Source: Flavobacterium sp. ASW18X
GTDB lineage: Bacteria > Bacteroidota > Bacteroidia > Flavobacteriales > Flavobacteriaceae
DNA: 52,755 nt
Assembly (NCBI RefSeq): GCF_005144745.1
Contig: NZ_SWKK01000021.1
Span: 1 to 52,755 of the forward strand
Reading direction: 5' to 3'
The translations under genes were made by a program, and so were the position numbers. Positions 49,424 through 52,755 of this stretch are shown piece by piece (position 1 is the first letter of the stretch; every line of letters begins with the position of its first letter). A model generated the notes under the pieces. That model had not been told where the DNA came from. It ran no database searches and saw only the letters and a list, made by a program, of their open reading frames with translations.

Positions 49424-50035
49424 CTAACTTATCGCCTTAAAAATTAAAAAGCCATATACCAAGAATCGTACATATCTAAATAAAGCCCATAACAGGTAAT
49501 TCTTAAAGTTATAACTAATTAGTCCAGAAGCTAAACTTACTAATGAATGGGGAACTGGAGACACTGCTCCAAGAAAAACAAAAAGCCCTCCCCATTTATT
49601 TAAATTACTAATGTGGGTAGCAACTTTTAATTCTAAATAATTCTTAACCAAGGATATTTTTGACAATTTATTGCCAATACCATAAGCTATTATGCCTCCC
49701 AGATAGGATAAGCTGGCCAAATAAAACAAGTACAACCACGGAGTGGTTACCTTAGCTGCCCATGCTATAAAAATCTCTGGAGGTAATAAGCCCATAATCG
49801 TTTCTGATGCTAAAAACAGACCAAAAACTAACAAGGGAGGATAGGTTTCTACCACCTTATTAAGAATAGTATTAAAATCTAATACGTAATACTCTAAACC
49901 AATAATCAGCGCAACAAAAAAGGCAATTACTGTACCCCCTTTAATCGCTGTTGCCTTTAAAAAAGAATAAAAACGAGTTATTTTATAATAACGGTTTAGT
50001 AGCGATAAACGCTTTGTAAAACCGGGACTTAGCAT
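49424..50035 (-). CDS. VTT-domain (DedA/YqaA-like) membrane protein
   Basis: A 203-aa inner-membrane protein with about four to five hydrophobic segments. The VTT/SNARE-associated domain is recognised by FLASETIMGLLPPEIFIAWA, LASLSYLGGIIAYGIGNKL and the C-terminal FVFLGAVSPVPHSLVSLASG, which corresponds to the F/GRFxPxxR-P region of DedA with the arginine replaced. DedA-type proteins recycle undecaprenyl phosphate or move lipids; the role of this branch is unknown. Lone gene, convergent with the GH2 gene. Confidence 0.78.
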   Translation of the reverse strand: MLSPGFTKRLSLLNRYYKITRFYSFLKATAIKGGTVIAFFVALIIGLEYYVLDFNTILNKVVETYPPLLVFGLFLASETIMGLLPPEIFIAWAAKVTTPWLYLFYLASLSYLGGIIAYGIGNKLSKISLVKNYLELKVATHISNLNKWGGLFVFLGAVSPVPHSLVSLASGLISYNFKNYLLWALFRYVRFLVYGFLIFKAIS

Positions 50036-50224
50036 AGCTATAAATTAGATGTGTTACCAACGGCTAAATTTAAGTTTGTATTGCCGTGTTTATTATAAAT
50101 AAAGCTTAAAAAAGCCTTTTAAAATGATAAAATTACTGCATCAGCTGTAACATTATTGTTCTAACGGGCACCAATATAGCAAAACAATTATATCTTAAAC
50201 AAAACACTGTAAAGTTAAACAAGT

Positions 50225-50602
50225 ATGGGCTTAATAAACAAAATTTTGGGAAACGCAAGTGAAGTATCTTCTGAAAAACTTACTGAAAAATACAGTAAAC
50301 TATTGGTAGATAATGAAGTAATAGAATTAGGTTTTAAGCTAATGAGAGACACTTTTATGTTTACCAACAAAAGACTAATTCTAATAGATGTACAGGGCCT
50401 AACAGGAAGTAAAACAGAATGCAAATCCATGCCTTATAAAAACATATCTAGATTTTCTTTAGAAACTGCTGGCACCTTTGACCTAGATGCTGAGCTTAAA
50501 ATTTGGATTTCTAGTGAAGATATTCCGTCTGTTAGCAAAAAATTTAATAAAAGTATTGATGTATATGCTGTACAACGCTATTTAGCGAGCAAAGTAATGT
50601 AG
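50225..50602 (+). CDS. Bacterial PH-domain protein (bPH1/DUF1696-like)
   Basis: A 125-aa cytosolic protein that is nearly all one pleckstrin-homology-like domain: EVIELGFKLMRDTFMFTNKR, LILIDVQGLTGSKTECKSMP, YKNISRFSLETAGTFDLDAE and LKIWISSEDIPSVSKKFNKS, then DVYAVQRYLASKVM. Similar to the YvbH N-terminal domain, which forms ring oligomers in structures. No known function in cells. Single gene with its own terminator, 188 bp after the start of the divergent VTT gene. Confidence 0.85.
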   Translation: MGLINKILGNASEVSSEKLTEKYSKLLVDNEVIELGFKLMRDTFMFTNKRLILIDVQGLTGSKTECKSMPYKNISRFSLETAGTFDLDAELKIWISSEDIPSVSKKFNKSIDVYAVQRYLASKVM

Positions 50603-50647
50603 TTTAATTTATTGTTAGTCTTCTCATTCTACACCGATAGGTATCAA

Positions 50648-50681
50648 AAAAAGCTGTAAGTTAGCATATTACAGCTTTTAT
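50648..50681 (+). terminator. Hairpin terminator after the PH-domain gene
   Basis: AAAAGCTGTAA (50649-50659) pairs with TTACAGCTTTT (50669-50679) around a 9-nt loop, followed by ATTTG. Confidence 0.75.
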
Positions 50682-50705
50682 TTGACCAATTTTAGCCAAC
50701 CACAA

Positions 50706-51593
50706 ATGAATTTACTAACAAAACTTTTTAGAAAAAGAACCAACAAATCTTCGGTTAGAAAAAGAAAAAATCAACCAGATGTAGTGGATTTTTCAAAAGA
50801 AAATGACCTTATGAACTGGGCTATTGAAAAGGCCCGTTTAACCCTACACTATTTTGAAGCTTCATTAGAGAACCCTAAACCGAACCAACATTATTTCTCT
50901 ATAAAAGTAAAGATTGAGGATGGCAACAACACAGAACATATTTGGCTAATAGAGCCTAGTTTTGACCAAGAGGGAAATTTGTTTGGTATAGTTGGTAATG
51001 AACCTATAGATGTTACCAATATAAAATACGATCAAAAAATAGGAATAGACCGTGAATTAATATCCGATTGGATGATTGTAGAACAAGGCCGTTTAATTGG
51101 TGGCTATACCATCCGTGCAATACGGGATACATTAGAATCTCATCAACTATTAGATTTTGATAAAAGCCTAGGCCATTTAATTGTAGATGAAGGTGAGGAC
51201 CATTTTATGCCCAACGGAGATACACCAGAAGGTGCAATACTTGCTTTGGAAGCAGCTTATAATCAAGACAATTTGGAGAATGCTTTAGATTACAAGGATT
51301 TTAAAGCAGAAGCTTCCTTAATGTTAAATAAATTAGAGAACATTCCAAAAACACAGGATATTATTAAACAAACTGCAGAGACTTTAAAACTATCTTATAT
51401 TGCCGCTTTACGTAAAGAAGGAATGCCCAAGTTTAACCATGTACAAAGAGCCTTTCCTAAAAGAGAGCGTATAGATGATAATCATATAATTATAACAGAA
51501 GTTTGTACCTATCCAGATCATGGAAAATCTGTACAACGACTTATGACTTACAAGTCAGAAAATGGATGGAAGGTATTGTCCATAGTTGATTAG
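50706..51593 (+). CDS. DUF2314-containing protein
   Basis: About 295 aa. I start at ATG 50706 (MNLLTKLFRKRTNKSSVRKR), which follows the terminator; the frame is open to a TTG at 50682 inside the T-rich sequence. The DUF2314 (YegJ-like) domain spans about 30-150: MNWAIEKARLTLHYFEASLE, QHYFSIKVKIEDGNNTEHIW, GIVGNEPIDVTNIKYDQKIG and DWMIVEQGRLIGGYTIRAI. The rest (about 155-295) is a second part with DEGEDHFMPNGDTPEGAILA, unrecognised. A basic N-terminus, no signal peptide. Function unknown. Confidence 0.78.
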   Translation: MNLLTKLFRKRTNKSSVRKRKNQPDVVDFSKENDLMNWAIEKARLTLHYFEASLENPKPNQHYFSIKVKIEDGNNTEHIWLIEPSFDQEGNLFGIVGNEPIDVTNIKYDQKIGIDRELISDWMIVEQGRLIGGYTIRAIRDTLESHQLLDFDKSLGHLIVDEGEDHFMPNGDTPEGAILALEAAYNQDNLENALDYKDFKAEASLMLNKLENIPKTQDIIKQTAETLKLSYIAALRKEGMPKFNHVQRAFPKRERIDDNHIIITEVCTYPDHGKSVQRLMTYKSENGWKVLSIVD

Positions 51594-51747
51594 AATTTAT
51601 TGTTAGTTGATTAAAAACAATATAAACTCCATCTAACTAAACCTTTTAAAGAACATTTATTCTCAGATATTATTTGACAAGTAGGTGATTTATAAATTTC
51701 GCTACCTTTAAACCAAATACTTTTAAAATACTTGTCAGATGACCACC

Positions 51748-52377
51748 ATGAAGAGGATAACAAAAATTTTGGGTGCACTAATTGCCCTAACTCTTATTTG
51801 TGTGGTGACTTGTAACGGTATTATAGAAACTAATGCAAAGAATAAAACCTATTCTGCTACTAAAAATATGCCCACCAATAAAGTTGGTCTACTGTTGGGT
51901 ACGGCAAAATGGCTAAAACAGGGCGGAATCAATCCTTATTTTGAATATAGAATTAGAGCTACAGTAGCCCTTTTTAAAGCAAACAAAATTGAATATGTTT
52001 TAGTAAGTGGAGATAATGGTACACAGTATTACAATGAACCTTCAGAATTTAAAAAAGAATTGGTCAAAAAAGGCATCCCTGCAGAGCGAATTATTTTAGA
52101 CTATGCCGGTTTCCGAACCCTAGATTCTGTAGTTAGAGCAAAAGAAGTTTTTGGCCAAACCAGTATCACAATTATTTCCCAAGAATTCCACAACGAACGA
52201 GCCATATATTTGGCCGAGAATCATGGTCTTAAAGCTATAGGATTTAATGCCAAAACCGTAAAAGGCAGAAACGGTTTAAAAACACAACTACGAGAATACT
52301 TTGCGAGAACAAAAGTGTTCTTAGACATACTTTTCCAAGTAAAACCTAAATTCTTAGGAGAAAAAATCGATATTTAG
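51748..52377 (+). CDS. SanA/YdcF-like DUF218 membrane protein
   Basis: About 209 aa from ATG 51748; an ATG three codons upstream is also possible. One N-terminal hydrophobic helix (about 8-24), then a DUF218 domain with VGLLLGTAKWLKQGGINPYF, YVLVSGDNGTQYYNEP, PAERIILDYAGFRTLDSVVR and ITIISQEFHNERAIYLAENH. SanA of E. coli affects outer-membrane barrier function and vancomycin entry at high temperature; the enzymatic role of the domain is unknown. Single gene with no obvious terminator. Confidence 0.87.
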   Translation: MKRITKILGALIALTLICVVTCNGIIETNAKNKTYSATKNMPTNKVGLLLGTAKWLKQGGINPYFEYRIRATVALFKANKIEYVLVSGDNGTQYYNEPSEFKKELVKKGIPAERIILDYAGFRTLDSVVRAKEVFGQTSITIISQEFHNERAIYLAENHGLKAIGFNAKTVKGRNGLKTQLREYFARTKVFLDILFQVKPKFLGEKIDI

Positions 52378-52664
52378 ATAGTTTACTGAGTTGCTTTTTT
52401 TCTTAAAATATGTAGTCAACACTAATAGTACTAGGCGTTAGTTGTTTTTAAATAAACCCTTGAAATAGTTGTTTTACTAGTATTACGTTTAGCTCATTTA
52501 TTTAAATTTTAAAATAACGTCATCATTCTATTTGTAGAGACAGTTATGTATCAGTCACATAACGTCAAGGTAGGTTGTGGTTATAAAAAATATTGCTCCT
52601 ACATTTCAATTGCTGAATAGAGTAGTTTTGATAAGAAGATGAACTCAGCTATAACTATAAAAAA
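52378..52664. other. Intergenic stretch without a recognised feature
   Basis: About 290 AT-rich bases between the SanA-like gene and the IS3 left end. I see no ORF of note, hairpin or RNA gene. It may be the remains of whatever was upstream before the element arrived. Confidence 0.5.
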
Positions 52665-52755
52665 TGAGCATCCCCCCAAAAACAGGACAGTAGGTTAAGT
52701 TCTTAAAAAGAAACTTAAATTTACTTATATGACACGAAGAAAATTCACTTCAAAA
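52665..52755 (+). mobile_element. Left end of an IS3-family insertion sequence, cut by window edge
   Basis: A terminal-repeat-like sequence starts TGAGCATCCCCCCAAAAACA at 52665 and continues AGGACAGTAGGTTAAG. The TGA start, the C run and the AAAACAGGACA core are typical of IS3-family inverted repeats. The transposase reading frame begins 64 bp inside, at 52729. Only the left end is visible, so the target-site duplication and the right repeat cannot be checked. Confidence 0.72.
52729..52755 (+). CDS. IS3-family transposase OrfA, N-terminus only
   Basis: Nine codons (MTRRKFTSK) are visible before the window ends. This is the usual start of the helix-turn-helix OrfA of IS3-family elements of Bacteroidota (MTRRKFxxKFK type). 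The rest, including the OrfB DDE integrase, lies outside. Confidence 0.65.

Overview
The window is a stretch of chromosome from a member of the Bacteroidota, almost certainly the family Flavobacteriaceae. The evidence is low GC, TAnnTTTG-type -7 promoter boxes with few Shine-Dalgarno sites, a short (287 aa) primary sigma factor, type IX secretion (T9SS) parts (PorT, the Plug protein, a type-B sorting domain), a TamL-like lipoprotein and a Na+-pumping NQR complex. I cannot name the genus; a marine polysaccharide-using flavobacterium would fit. All calls come from reading translations and motifs; no database search was run.

Layout. 1-2,000: end of a frameshifted repetitive surface protein, followed 1 nt later by a T9SS-exported type-B CTD protein. 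2,000-4,400: a Tat-type M15 peptidase, an M48 metalloprotease, a 55-aa membrane microprotein and a secreted ankyrin protein. 4,600-9,900: gpmI, a GH97 glycosidase, map and a methyltransferase. 9,900-17,430 (minus strand): nqrABCDEF, a conserved 119-aa protein and apbE, i.e. the complex plus the enzyme that flavinylates NqrB and NqrC. 17,500-26,150: T9SS Plug, DUF3667, apaG, pruA, DinB, rsmG, a fatty acid desaturase and an aspartate aminotransferase. 26,150-29,000 (minus): trkH-trkA K+ uptake. 29,100-36,000: ubiE-porT, a TrmH methyltransferase, tamL-like, fbaA-accD. 36,000-40,700: a lipoprotein, rpsO, pnp, rpoD. 40,900-49,400: an accessory sugar region with a decayed PVC-type haem protein, a DUF1080 protein, a Lys-rich protein, rpe, a YpdA-like reductase, a RidA-like protein and a GH2 glycosidase behind a palindromic operator candidate. 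49,400-52,400: a VTT membrane protein and PH-domain, DUF2314 and SanA/YdcF-like proteins. The right edge cuts into the left end of an IS3-family element.

Most of the window is core genome, punctuated by symmetric hairpins that can end transcription from both sides. The items most worth a second look are the triple-lesion PVC-type haem gene beside an intact DUF1080 gene, the AccD that lacks all four zinc-ribbon cysteines, two microproteins, the 42%-lysine protein, the conserved protein inside the nqr-apbE block, and the IS3 end. I did not find CRISPR arrays, tRNA or rRNA genes, prophage modules or a recognisable new defence system.
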